A stretch of DNA of 64,000 nt, taken from Ulvibacter antarcticus (GTDB taxonomy: Bacteria > Bacteroidota > Bacteroidia > Flavobacteriales > Flavobacteriaceae). Within the stretch, counting starts at the first letter, position 1. Every line of letters begins with the position of its first letter. The notes beneath the pieces were generated by a model that was not told where the DNA came from, did not search any database, and worked only from the letters and a program-made list of their open reading frames with translations. Below are positions 9,193-18,207 of the stretch, one piece after another. Where the stretch lies: contig NZ_REFC01000014.1 of assembly GCF_003688405.1 (NCBI RefSeq), positions 434,001 through 498,000 of the forward strand, given 5' to 3'. A program made the translations under genes and the position numbers.

Positions 9193-10296
9193 ATGAGTGC
9201 AAGAACCACATTTGTGTATGCCTTTCGTAACCGGGATTCTCGACGGGTTATGCTTTCTTTGGAATCCTTGAAACGGCAAACGCATTCCAATTTTGAGGTA
9301 GTTTTTGTCGATTACGGCAGTGATAATGAATTTGCGAGCGATGTAAAAAAAGTAGTCGAAACTTTTAAGTTCGCAACGTATCATTACGTGGCACATCCCG
9401 GATTGCTCTGGAATAAAAGCAAGGCGCTCAATTATGGAATAAAGCATGCGGCTTCCGAATATATTTTTATCGCGGACGTCGATATTATATTTCATCCTAA
9501 AACGGTGGAGCTCTTCGGAAATATTGCAGCTCCCGATCAAGCCTTTCTTTTTAAACTAGGCTATATTGATAGGGAAGAATCTGCAAAACTGAAGCCGGAA
9601 ACTGAATTTGCTTCAATCTCGCTAAAACATTTCGGGGATGTCAACGGAATGATCTTGGCGCCCAAAAAAGCATTCGAAGCGGTACATGGATTCGATGAGT
9701 TCTTTCATTTTTATGGTTCTGAAGATGTCGATGTATTTCAACGTTTGGAGTTTTCAGGAATAAAATTTACAAATCGTGAAGAGCCTTATTTCAAGCATAT
9801 CTGGCATAGAATCTATAATTCGTATAACGATGCTGAAATTAGCACGATTCCACGCATTTTTAATATAAAACGTATTAATAAGGAGCATTTTAATTATCAT
9901 AGCGATAATAAAACCATTGTTCCCACCTCTCAAAAAGATTGGGGTAAGCTTATAATGGCTTCGGAAGGAGTTGTATTGGAAAAACCTTCCGTAGAAATCA
10001 ACCTGGATACCACTCATGCTAAGGTTATTCACTTTTTTGAAGTGCAACTACATCACTTTCAGAATGAAATAATAAAAATTAATATTTCTGAAACCAGATC
10101 AAATACAGATATAAAAACAAAGCTTAAAAAGATACTGAAGAAAAATACGGAAGCTCAAATGACTGTCAAAGAGGTAAACGATATTGTCCTTTCAAAGATA
10201 GTGTATCTTTACAGAAATCATAATTACAGTTACAAGATAGCAGCCGATTTTAAATCATTGGAGTTCGTGTTGGATTTCAAAACTACCCTTAAGTAA
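9193..10296 (+). CDS. GT2-like glycosyltransferase, galactosyltransferase type
   Basis: The 367-residue protein starts at ATG 9193, with a TTG directly upstream in frame. TTFVYAFRNRD opens the GT-A domain. VVFVDYGSDNEF (37-48) and IADVDIIF (93-100, a true DxD) follow. NGMILAPKKAFEAVHGFDEFFHFYGSEDVDVFQRL is the galactosyltransferase-type C-terminal motif with its ED pair. The last 100 residues are Lys-rich without a known domain. This layout resembles chondroitin-polymerase/mycofactocin-type GT2 domains. It is 5 nt from the pyruvyl transferase gene. Confidence 0.82.
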   Translation: MSARTTFVYAFRNRDSRRVMLSLESLKRQTHSNFEVVFVDYGSDNEFASDVKKVVETFKFATYHYVAHPGLLWNKSKALNYGIKHAASEYIFIADVDIIFHPKTVELFGNIAAPDQAFLFKLGYIDREESAKLKPETEFASISLKHFGDVNGMILAPKKAFEAVHGFDEFFHFYGSEDVDVFQRLEFSGIKFTNREEPYFKHIWHRIYNSYNDAEISTIPRIFNIKRINKEHFNYHSDNKTIVPTSQKDWGKLIMASEGVVLEKPSVEINLDTTHAKVIHFFEVQLHHFQNEIIKINISETRSNTDIKTKLKKILKKNTEAQMTVKEVNDIVLSKIVYLYRNHNYSYKIAADFKSLEFVLDFKTTLK

Positions 10297-10301
10297 GCGT
10301 T

Positions 10302-11117
10302 ATGAAGAAAAAAATAAGGTTATTCTGGTGGAATGAAAAGAAGCTAATGGGTAAGTCCAAAGAGAATTATGGAGACCTTATGGGGAAGTATTTGGCAGAA
10401 AAGATCTCAGGAAAAAAAGTGGTTTGGGCACATCCTAAAAAAAAGAAACTCAAAAACCTTTTTTCTCCTATTTATGTGACTATAGGAAGTATTTTGGCAA
10501 ATGTTACTTCTAATTGTATCGTTTGGGGTAGTGGTATAATATCTAAAGAGTATCCAGTAAAAAGAGCTGCATTTCTAGCAGTTCGAGGTCCTTACACCAG
10601 AGAGTTTTTGCTCGATTCAGGTTATGATGTCCCGGAGGTGTATGGAGATCCAGCTCTCTTACTTCCAGATTATTACAATCCGAAGTTAGAAAAGAAATAT
10701 AAACTTGCGGTAGTGCCACATTATAATGATTACAAGGCTTTAGAGGAGCAATACAAGTCGGAGAAAGACATTCTGATTATAGATTTAATGACAGACGATA
10801 TTGAGGCAACAACAGATCTTTTCTTGCAAAGTGAACGCGTAATTTCCTCCTCGCTTCACGGATTAATTGTGGCGCATGCATATGGGATACCGGCCATTTG
10901 GACCCCATTTTCAGATAAGTTATTTGGTGATGGGATTAAGTTTAAGGATTATTTTGCTTCGGTTGATATTCCATACTACCAAATGCCTATTCAGAAGAAA
11001 AAAATGACATTAGCAGATATAGATGTATTGTTTCGGGAACATCCAAGTTTGGTGGAACTGGAAAAAATTAAACAATTGCGAGTAGATCTAATGGAAGTCT
11101 GTCCTTTTAAGGGCTAG
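10302..11117 (+). CDS. Polysaccharide pyruvyl transferase family protein
   Basis: This 271-residue protein matches PF04230. YGDLMGKYLAEKISGK near the N-terminus is the NxGD-like opening. Then come TIGSILAN, VWGSGI, AVRGPYTREFL, EVYGDPALLLP and the diagnostic SSLHGLIVAHAYGIPAIW near residue 185-205. The family transfers pyruvate from PEP to sugar hydroxyls as a ketal, adding negative charge to exopolysaccharides; it is cytoplasmic and GT-B-like. Directly upstream of neuABC, it suggests a polymer with several acidic groups. At 271 residues it is slightly short for the family. Confidence 0.85.
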   Translation: MKKKIRLFWWNEKKLMGKSKENYGDLMGKYLAEKISGKKVVWAHPKKKKLKNLFSPIYVTIGSILANVTSNCIVWGSGIISKEYPVKRAAFLAVRGPYTREFLLDSGYDVPEVYGDPALLLPDYYNPKLEKKYKLAVVPHYNDYKALEEQYKSEKDILIIDLMTDDIEATTDLFLQSERVISSSLHGLIVAHAYGIPAIWTPFSDKLFGDGIKFKDYFASVDIPYYQMPIQKKKMTLADIDVLFREHPSLVELEKIKQLRVDLMEVCPFKG

Positions 11118-11122
11118 TACAA

Positions 11123-11130
11123 TAATTTTG
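11123..11130 (+). promoter_or_regulatory. Candidate -7 element before neuA
   Basis: TAATTTTG fits TAnnTTTG and lies in the 83-nt gap between the pyruvyl transferase and neuA genes, about 70 nt before the TTG start. No convincing -33 TTG is present. It may give the neuABC block its own promoter. Confidence 0.35.
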
Positions 11131-11200
11131 ATTTAGCAATTTAGGTATTGTTTCTCTGATAATATCTATCTTTATCAAATTCGAAAAAGCACGAAAACAC

Positions 11201-11881
11201 TTGGTAGAAAGCGGTAAAAACATAGCGATAATTCCTGCGCGAGGCGGCTCAAAGAGGTTTCCAAAGAAGAATTTAGCATTATTAAATAATAAGCAACTTA
11301 TTGTATATAGTATAGAATATGCAAAAAGGAATAACGCTATTATTGATGCCGTTTATGTGTCAACAGACGATTCTGAAATAGCAAAGGTTGCAGAAGATCA
11401 TGGCGCAATAGCAATAGAGAGACCATCTGTTTTGAGCGGAGATCATGAGCCAACTGTTACGTCTTTGAGCCACGTGATTTCTAAAATAGATGAGCAAGTT
11501 GCTAACGTTATTTTATTACAGGTTACAAATCCATTGCGTCCCGAAAATCTATTGCAAGAGTGTTTCACTCAATTTCAAGCTGGAGATTTTGAAAGCGCAA
11601 TGACGGTTACACGAAATCACCAGAAATTTGGTAAGATTACGAATGGCAATTTTGTTCCCTTTAATTATACCTTTGGTCAACGCAGTCAGGATCTAGATCC
11701 ATTGTATTTTGAAAATGGACTTTTATATATTACAAAGGCAAGTTTGATCTCCGAAAATGTTATTCTAGGAAAAAAAAATCTGCCATTTATAGTAAATCAT
11801 CCTTTTGCAGAAATCGATATCGATGTAGAGGAAGATCTTATAAAGGCGGCGTTTATTTACAATAATCTTATTAAGAAATAG
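11201..11881 (+). CDS. neuA: CMP-nonulosonate (sialic-type) cytidylyltransferase
   Basis: The 226-residue protein activates a nonulosonic acid with CTP to its CMP-sugar in the cytoplasm. AIIPARGGSKRFPKKN (9-24) is the CTP-binding signature of acylneuraminate cytidylyltransferases. LLQVTNPLRP is the second conserved strand, and EIDIDVEEDL near the C-terminus holds the metal-binding Asp pair. The TTG start is the only one that keeps the N-terminal strand. With NeuB and NeuC next to it, the substrate may be Neu5Ac, but legionaminic-type acids cannot be excluded. The gene looks more AT-rich than its neighbours. Confidence 0.88.
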   Translation: MVESGKNIAIIPARGGSKRFPKKNLALLNNKQLIVYSIEYAKRNNAIIDAVYVSTDDSEIAKVAEDHGAIAIERPSVLSGDHEPTVTSLSHVISKIDEQVANVILLQVTNPLRPENLLQECFTQFQAGDFESAMTVTRNHQKFGKITNGNFVPFNYTFGQRSQDLDPLYFENGLLYITKASLISENVILGKKNLPFIVNHPFAEIDIDVEEDLIKAAFIYNNLIKK

Positions 11882-11927
11882 CGAATATATCAAGCTTAGA
11901 AATAGTAAAATCAATACATTATTATAA

Positions 11928-12977
11928 ATGCAGGAAAATCATTCAATTAGTATAGCCGGAAGAAAGGTAGGGATTGATTATCCACCATTGGTAATTGCTG
12001 AAATTGGAATAAATCATGAAGGTTCTTTAGCAATAGCCAAACAGATGGTAGATGCTGCAAAAAGGGCTGGTGTTGAGGTTGTAAAACATCAAACACATAT
12101 TGTTGAGGATGAAATGAGCGCTGCAGCGAAAAAGGTAGTACCTGGAAATTCTGATGTATCCATTTATGAGATCATGGAGCGCTGTGCTTTGAATGAAGTC
12201 GACGAAAAAGCACTAAAGGATTATGTAGAAGAAAACGGAATGATTTTTATTTCAACCCCCTTTTCCAGAGCCGCCGCCGAACGTTTAGAACGTTTTAATG
12301 TGGCTGCCTATAAAATAGGGAGTGGTGAATGTAATAATTATCCGCTGTTAGAACACATTGCCGACTTCGGAAAACCTGTAATTTTAAGCACAGGAATGAA
12401 CACTATTGAAAGTGTCGCTAAAGCTGTTGCAATATTTAAAGAAAGAGGAACTCCGTTGGCGTTGCTTCATACGACCAATTTATATCCAACCCCAATCAAT
12501 TTAGTGAGATATGGTGCGATGACAGAATTGCATCAAGCCTTTCCCAAGCAGGTATTTGGGCTTAGTGATCATACATTAAATAATAACGCATGTCTCGGAG
12601 CTGTTGCTTTAGGAGCTTCTATTTTAGAGCGGCATTTTACAGATCATAAAAATCGCACTGGTCCTGATATTATTTGCAGTATGGATGAAATGGAATGTAA
12701 AGAGCTCATCGTTGCGAGTAATGAAATTTGGCAGATGCGTGGTGGAACTAAAAAACCAGCAAAGGAAGAGCAAGTAACCATCGATTTTGCTTTCGCGAGT
12801 GTTTGTACAATTGCTAGCATAAAAGCAGGAGACACTTTTACAAAAGATAATATTTGGGTTAAGCGACCCGGAACAGGCGAGATTTTGGCAACGCACTTTA
12901 ATGATATTTTAGGAAAGATTGCAACAAGTGATATTGAAGATAATGAGCAATTAAAATTTAGCGATATTGAAAAATAA
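11928..12977 (+). CDS. neuB: N-acetylneuraminate synthase family protein
   Basis: This 349-residue protein condenses PEP with an N-acetyl-mannosamine-type sugar to give a nine-carbon nonulosonic acid. The N-terminal TIM barrel shows [11 protein letters not shown] (22-32), [39 protein letters not shown] and GLSDHT. The last 60 residues form the SAF/antifreeze-like lid ([20 protein letters not shown]). Length is normal for NeuB/SpsE/LegI. The ATG start lies 46 nt after neuA. Distinguishing sialic from legionaminic acid synthase needs phylogeny. Confidence 0.92.
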   Translation: MQENHSISIAGRKVGIDYPPLVIAEIGINHEGSLAIAKQMVDAAKRAGVEVVKHQTHIVEDEMSAAAKKVVPGNSDVSIYEIMERCALNEVDEKALKDYVEENGMIFISTPFSRAAAERLERFNVAAYKIGSGECNNYPLLEHIADFGKPVILSTGMNTIESVAKAVAIFKERGTPLALLHTTNLYPTPINLVRYGAMTELHQAFPKQVFGLSDHTLNNNACLGAVALGASILERHFTDHKNRTGPDIICSMDEMECKELIVASNEIWQMRGGTKKPAKEEQVTIDFAFASVCTIASIKAGDTFTKDNIWVKRPGTGEILATHFNDILGKIATSDIEDNEQLKFSDIEK

Positions 12978-13024
12978 TAGTTTACATTTTTCTAGTATCA
13001 AATCCTACATTGTAAAGTAGATTT

Positions 13025-14149
13025 ATGAAAAAAATTACCTTCCTTACTGGTACCAGGGCTGATTTCGGAAAAATTAAATCCTTACTTCAAATTCTGGACA
13101 ATGATCCTGATTTTGAACCACATATTTTCGCGACTGGAATGCACTTGCAGGTGAAATATGGTTATACGGTGAAGGAAATTGAAAAAAGCGGTTTCAAATT
13201 AATTCATACTTTCGATAATCACACTTCTCAAGGTACCATGGATCTCAATTTAGCAAAGACCATCGAAGGTTTTTCCAGCTATGTAAGAGAGTTAAAGCCG
13301 GATTTAATTGTGGTACACGGCGATAGAGTAGAGACCTTGGCAGGGGCAATTGTAGGCGCTTTGAATAATATTTTAGTTGCACATATCGAAGGTGGTGAAA
13401 TTTCAGGAACCGTAGACGAATTGATACGTCACTCCGTAAGTAAGCTAAGTCACTTACACTTTGTTTCCAATGCCTCAGCAGCAAGAAGATTGGAACAAAT
13501 GGGAGAACTGGCAGAGTCAATACATGAGATTGGATCGCCCGATGTTGATATCATGTTTTCAGGTAATCTTCCTGAGCTTCTAGAAGTGAAACGATATTAT
13601 GAAATTCCCTTTGATAGGTATAATGTAGCCATGTTTCATCCGGTGACTACAGAGTACGAGCAAATGGAACAGCATGCCTCGAATTTTGTAGATGCTTTAT
13701 TAGCCGACGATTCTAATTATGTGATTATTTATCCTAATAATGACCTCGGAAGTGACTTTATTTTTAAGGCTTATGAAAGACTTAAGGGCAATTCACGCTT
13801 TAGAATTTTTCCATCAATTAGATTTGAATACTTTTTAACGCTTCTGAAAAAAGCAGATTTTATGATTGGTAATAGCAGCGCCGGAATTCGTGAGGCTCCT
13901 TATTATCATATTCCAACTGTGAACATCGGGACCAGACAACAAAACAGATCGTTACATGACGACATAATACACAGTACCTATAATACTGAAGATATTTGTT
14001 CTTCTATTGAGAAAGCCAAACAACTAAAAGTACAACAAGCCGATGAATCTTTTGGAGAAGGGAACAGTGCAACTCTTTTCTTAGAAGCTTTGAAAAAAGA
14101 GGCCTTGTGGGAATTAAGTAATCAAAAGCAATTCCGTGATAGAATCTAA
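13025..14149 (+). CDS. neuC: UDP-GlcNAc 2-epimerase, hydrolysing
   Basis: This 374-residue GT-B-fold enzyme releases ManNAc (or its 4-acetamido analogue in LegG homologues) from a UDP-sugar, supplying NeuB. Visible motifs are FLTGTRADFGKI (6-17), VVHGDRVETLAG (96-107), HIEGGEISGTVDELIRHSVSKLSHLHF and IGNSSAGIREAPYYHIPTVNIGTRQ near 290-315, all diagnostic of the hydrolysing 2-epimerases. Its length is typical. The next gene starts inside it (14-nt overlap), so both are probably translated together. Confidence 0.92.
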   Translation: MKKITFLTGTRADFGKIKSLLQILDNDPDFEPHIFATGMHLQVKYGYTVKEIEKSGFKLIHTFDNHTSQGTMDLNLAKTIEGFSSYVRELKPDLIVVHGDRVETLAGAIVGALNNILVAHIEGGEISGTVDELIRHSVSKLSHLHFVSNASAARRLEQMGELAESIHEIGSPDVDIMFSGNLPELLEVKRYYEIPFDRYNVAMFHPVTTEYEQMEQHASNFVDALLADDSNYVIIYPNNDLGSDFIFKAYERLKGNSRFRIFPSIRFEYFLTLLKKADFMIGNSSAGIREAPYYHIPTVNIGTRQQNRSLHDDIIHSTYNTEDICSSIEKAKQLKVQQADESFGEGNSATLFLEALKKEALWELSNQKQFRDRI

Positions 14150-15530
14150 AAAAATATTTTTGGTCGTACCCGATGGAGTAGGCCTACGGAATTTTGTTTA
14201 TACTTCTTTTGCTAAAATAGGTGCGGAAAAAGGATGGGATATTACGTATTGGAATAATACTCCCTTTGATTTTACAGAATTCGGACTTCAAGAAGTAAGA
14301 CTCTCCGGAAAAGTGGCTGCTCAGACGGATTTGTATAAACGTGCTCGAAAAGAAATTGAACTTCAAATTTTTGAACAACAGTTTCAGGATGATATCTACA
14401 AAAAATACACCTTCAAACCGGCTTCAGATTCATTCAAAAAAAAGCTAAAAAACTATCTGGTTAGGAGATATATTCAGAAATACAAAGGAGAAAATCTATA
14501 TAAGCTACGGGAAAAAATAAAAGATTCAGAAAGAAAAACCGCCTACTATAAAAACTGTGTTGCTACTCTAAAACAGCATAAGCCGGAAATTGTTTTTTCA
14601 ACGAATCAACGCCCTGTCAATGCAATTTCACCTATAGTTGCCGCGCAGGATTTGGGAATCCCAACGGCAACTTTTATATTTTCCTGGGATAATATTCCGA
14701 AGGCAACGATGGTGATTGAGACCGATTATTACTTTGTTTGGAGTGAGCATATGAAACAGGAATTACTTACCTATTACCCGTATGTCAAGGAAGAACAAAT
14801 TTACATAACCGGAACGCCACAGTTTGAACCACATTTTAATAAGAATTCATTAGTATCCAGAACAGAATTTCTAACTGAAAATAAACTACCTAAGGACAAG
14901 GAGTATATTTGTTATTCGGGCGATGATATTACAACTTCCCCACACGACCCTCAATACTTGGAAGCCGTGGCATTAGCCGTTCGAAAACTAAATGCTGAAG
15001 GACGAAATTTAGGTATTTTGTTTAGGCGATGTCCTGTGGATTTTTCCGATCGTTTCGATTTGGTTTTAGAAACGTATAAAGATATAATTTATAAGCTTCC
15101 ACCAAAATGGGAGAAAAAAGGAGGAGCATGGAATACGGTCGTACCTTTAAAAGAAGATATTGCTCATCAGGCGAATACAATTAATCATTCTGCCTTCGTC
15201 GTGAATGTAGGCTCTTCGATGGTATTCGATTATATCTGCCATAATAAACCCTGTGCTTTTATAAATTATAATCCGGAAGAGGTACCGATTCAAGTAGATA
15301 TACATACCATTTATAAATATGTGCATTTTAGATCGATGCCAACTCCCGAAGCGGTTGTTTGGTTCAATAATACTGATGAAATTTCTGAAAAAATAGAAAA
15401 AATGTTATCCGGAACGCCCGAAATACTAAAAGGAGCACAACAATGGTTCGAAAAGATTAATTTGCATCCTCCCCAAGAAGCATCCCAACGAATTTGGAAC
15501 AGCATCGATCAAATAGTAGATAAAACATAA
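14136..15530 (+). CDS. GT-B-fold transferase, surface carbohydrate synthesis
   Basis: This 464-residue protein follows neuABC. The N-terminal domain opens with IFLVVPDGVGLRNF, has a Lys/Arg-rich helix (about 85-150) and EIVFSTNQRPVNAISPIVAAQDLGIPTATFIFSWDNI. The second domain has WSEHM, YITGTPQFEPH and NVGSSMVFDYICHNKPCAFINYNP, resembling the nucleotide-binding half of CDP-glycerol-transferase/UDP-GlcNAc-epimerase-fold enzymes. GTG start, overlapping neuC by 14 nt; no ATG nearby. Position makes it a candidate for the transferase that uses the CMP-nonulosonate, but no sialyltransferase family motif is visible to me. Confidence 0.62.
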   Translation: MIESKKIFLVVPDGVGLRNFVYTSFAKIGAEKGWDITYWNNTPFDFTEFGLQEVRLSGKVAAQTDLYKRARKEIELQIFEQQFQDDIYKKYTFKPASDSFKKKLKNYLVRRYIQKYKGENLYKLREKIKDSERKTAYYKNCVATLKQHKPEIVFSTNQRPVNAISPIVAAQDLGIPTATFIFSWDNIPKATMVIETDYYFVWSEHMKQELLTYYPYVKEEQIYITGTPQFEPHFNKNSLVSRTEFLTENKLPKDKEYICYSGDDITTSPHDPQYLEAVALAVRKLNAEGRNLGILFRRCPVDFSDRFDLVLETYKDIIYKLPPKWEKKGGAWNTVVPLKEDIAHQANTINHSAFVVNVGSSMVFDYICHNKPCAFINYNPEEVPIQVDIHTIYKYVHFRSMPTPEAVVWFNNTDEISEKIEKMLSGTPEILKGAQQWFEKINLHPPQEASQRIWNSIDQIVDKT

Positions 15531-16666
15531 TGCACCTCGCCTTCCTCACATCCGAGTATCCCCATCCCAGTGTAAACCGAGCTGCAGGGATTGGTACCAG
15601 TATAAAAAATCTGGCAGAAGGTCTTGTGGAGAAGAACATTAAAATTAGCCTTTTCATTTACGGGCAGGACACTAATCTGGTCTTTGAAGAAAGCGGAATT
15701 ACTTTTCACCTAATAAAACACATCAATTACCCATTTTTAGGATGGTTACGTTATAGAAAACATATTGCATCTTATATCAATAAAGTAGCTAAAAAGGAGA
15801 AAATCGACGCGATTGAAGCCGCAGATTGGACCGGAATTACAGCTTTTATGAAGTTGTCTATTCCTTTGGTGATAAGACTTCACGGCACAGATGCTTATTT
15901 TTGTCATTTAGAAGGACGATCGCAAAAGAAGAAAAATCGCTGGTTTGAGGCTACTGCTCTTAAAAATGCGGATGCCATTATTTCGGTGAGTGATTACACT
16001 GCAAAAATGACCACGGAAATTTTTGGATTAAAGTCAAATATTACAACACTTTACAATGGTATCGATACTAACAAATTTAAGCCGTTGCACCTTCCTAAGG
16101 AGGCGAATACGATCTTGTATTTTGGGACTATTGTTCGAAAAAAGGGCGTGTTGGATCTTGCGAAAGCATTTCAGATCCTTAAAAATGAGAACCCAGATGC
16201 AACCTTGACCTTAATAGGAAAGGATAATGTCGATATCTTCGAGAAACGATCTACCTTGGAGCTGTTTAATGAACTTCTGGATGAGAAATATCGATCTTCT
16301 GTGAAACACTTACAACATATGCCATATGAAGATGTGGTGAAGGAAATCGCCAAAGCCGGAGTAGTTGTTTTGCCAAGTCGGGCTGAGGCTTTTCCTATGA
16401 GTTGGTTGGAAGCCATGGCAATGGAAAAGGCCTTGGTGACTTCCAATATTGGTTGGGCAAAGGAGTTAATGATCGCTGATAAAACGGGTCTCATGGTGTC
16501 TCCAGACGATCATCAGGGATTGGCGGAGGCTATATTAAAGATCTTAAATGATGAGAAGCTTGCTAATGAATTTGGAATAAATGCAAGAAAACGGATCGTC
16601 GATCATTTTTCTTCGGAAATAATTGTAGATAAGAATATCGAATATTATAAAACGCTCACTTCTTGA
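15530..16666 (+). CDS. GT4 family glycosyltransferase
   Basis: This 378-residue GT-B enzyme has HLAFLTSEYPHPSVNRAAGIGTSIKNLAEGL as the GT4 N-terminal opening with its glycine-rich acceptor loop. YFGTIVRKKGVLDLAKAF opens domain 2. PSRAEAFPMSWLEAMAMEKALVTSNIGW is the EX7E-type donor-binding motif (E-A-F-P-M-S-W-L-E). It is retaining and cytoplasmic. Its ATG overlaps the previous TAA by 1 nt, and the next gene starts inside its stop (TTGA). Confidence 0.9.
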   Translation: MHLAFLTSEYPHPSVNRAAGIGTSIKNLAEGLVEKNIKISLFIYGQDTNLVFEESGITFHLIKHINYPFLGWLRYRKHIASYINKVAKKEKIDAIEAADWTGITAFMKLSIPLVIRLHGTDAYFCHLEGRSQKKKNRWFEATALKNADAIISVSDYTAKMTTEIFGLKSNITTLYNGIDTNKFKPLHLPKEANTILYFGTIVRKKGVLDLAKAFQILKNENPDATLTLIGKDNVDIFEKRSTLELFNELLDEKYRSSVKHLQHMPYEDVVKEIAKAGVVVLPSRAEAFPMSWLEAMAMEKALVTSNIGWAKELMIADKTGLMVSPDDHQGLAEAILKILNDEKLANEFGINARKRIVDHFSSEIIVDKNIEYYKTLTS

Positions 16667-18207
16667 AGCTACTTATTCACCATACCGATACTCCTTTAAG
16701 GCTGTTAGATGAAAGCGGAGAAACCATCCCTTTTTCTTCGGAAGGAAGGCTGAGTGCAGACTTGTTCGCTCTAGCTAGAACCTTTCCAGACGAATTGATA
16801 CTATGGTGTAATACAGAATTATATGAATTTCTGAATCTGGCAGCTATCGATAGCATTTTTCATCACAAACGCATCATGGCTTCGTATGCTGCTTCAAAGA
16901 CTAGCTTTCTTCCGAAGCAAATTGGATACGTAGAAGATTCACCTTTCTTAAAAGTAAATTTTGAAGTGAATTATCCAACCTGGTTGATGCATAGTGACGT
17001 GGGCGGAATTCATGCTGAGGTGCTTAATTTGTTGGATGAGAAAGTATTTTTTAATAAGAGTTTCGATCTCACATTGAATTCGATTGCCAAAGAAGCGATA
17101 AAATCAGGACTGTTTTGCTATTCAAATCCGAAATTGCTTAAAATGCCTTCGGAAGAGAAATTTATACCATCTACTGCATCCAACGAACAGTTGTTTCAAT
17201 TTATAAAATCACATTATAAAGGGGTTTGGATCTATCTGGCCTTTTTAAGCTATTTGCTTTACGAGAGAAAACTTCTACTCTTTCCGTTAATTGCGAATCT
17301 TTTCCGAAGTAGAAAAAATACCAGTACAGGAAAAATTCAGGCTAACGATATCATATCTACTTCCCAAAAAACGATTGGGAAATCTATGGACGTGATCATT
17401 CCAACCATGGGGCGAAAAACGTATTTATATGATGTACTTAAAGACCTAGCAAAGCAAACAATATTACCTGCCAAAGTCATTATCGTAGAACAAAATGCCG
17501 ATTCTAAGTCGAAATCAGAACTGGATTATATTACTAGCGAGACTTGGCCGTTTGAGATTATTCATGAGTTTACACACCAAGCAGGAGCTTGTAATGCAAG
17601 AAATATAGCGATTAAAAAATGTACTTCAGATTGGATTTTTATGGCAGATGATGATATTCGCTTTCCAGAAAATACGTTGGCAGATGTCTTTAGATTTCTT
17701 GAACAAACACAGATAAAAGCGGTGACATTGAGTTGTCTTCGCGACGACGATATTGAAATCGAGAAAAACGTCATTCAGTGGGTGTCGTTTGGCTCTGGCT
17801 GCAGTGTGGTATCTTCGGAAGTTGTGCGAGCCACTTTTTACAATATGGCATATGAATTTGGCTATGGCGAGGATATGGAATACGGGATGCAGTTACGAAA
17901 TCAAGGTGTTGATATTCTGTATAACCCACATATAAAATTGAAGCATTTAAAAGCAGCTGTTGGAGGTTTCCGAAAGCCTATAAAAAAACCTTGGGAAGCT
18001 GAGGTTGTATTGCCAAAACCTGCTCCCACCATCATGCGTTTTAGGATGGAGCACACCACTGCCGAACAATTGAAAGGTTATAAATTACAATTGTTTTTAA
18101 AATATTATCGCAGACAGAAAATTAAAAACCCCTTTGCGTATATTAAAATGATGAAAAAGGCCTGGAATGCGAGTCAGCAGTGGGCAAAAAGTTTGAATAA
18201 CAAATGA
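16663..18207 (+). CDS. Two-part protein: unknown N-terminal region plus GT2 domain
   Basis: The protein is 514 residues. Residues 1-241 match no family I know; they include a hydrophobic stretch (about 186-213) that could be a membrane anchor. Residues 242-500 are a GT2 domain: MDVIIPTMGRKTYLYDVL, IIVEQNAD, AGACNARNIAIKK, FMADDDIRF (DxD at 328-331) and YGEDMEYGMQLRNQG. TTG start in a 4-nt overlap with the previous stop. An internal ATG at 17386 could express the GT2 part alone. The N-terminal part may be a degenerate or specialised acceptor domain (inference). Confidence 0.78.
   Translation: MKLLIHHTDTPLRLLDESGETIPFSSEGRLSADLFALARTFPDELILWCNTELYEFLNLAAIDSIFHHKRIMASYAASKTSFLPKQIGYVEDSPFLKVNFEVNYPTWLMHSDVGGIHAEVLNLLDEKVFFNKSFDLTLNSIAKEAIKSGLFCYSNPKLLKMPSEEKFIPSTASNEQLFQFIKSHYKGVWIYLAFLSYLLYERKLLLFPLIANLFRSRKNTSTGKIQANDIISTSQKTIGKSMDVIIPTMGRKTYLYDVLKDLAKQTILPAKVIIVEQNADSKSKSELDYITSETWPFEIIHEFTHQAGACNARNIAIKKCTSDWIFMADDDIRFPENTLADVFRFLEQTQIKAVTLSCLRDDDIEIEKNVIQWVSFGSGCSVVSSEVVRATFYNMAYEFGYGEDMEYGMQLRNQGVDILYNPHIKLKHLKAAVGGFRKPIKKPWEAEVVLPKPAPTIMRFRMEHTTAEQLKGYKLQLFLKYYRRQKIKNPFAYIKMMKKAWNASQQWAKSLNNK

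Noticed and set aside
11201-14149. Definite legionaminic or pseudaminic acid pathway
   Set aside because: The dehydratase, aminotransferase and acetyltransferase required are not in the window; I keep a neutral nonulosonate call with Neu5Ac as the simplest reading.
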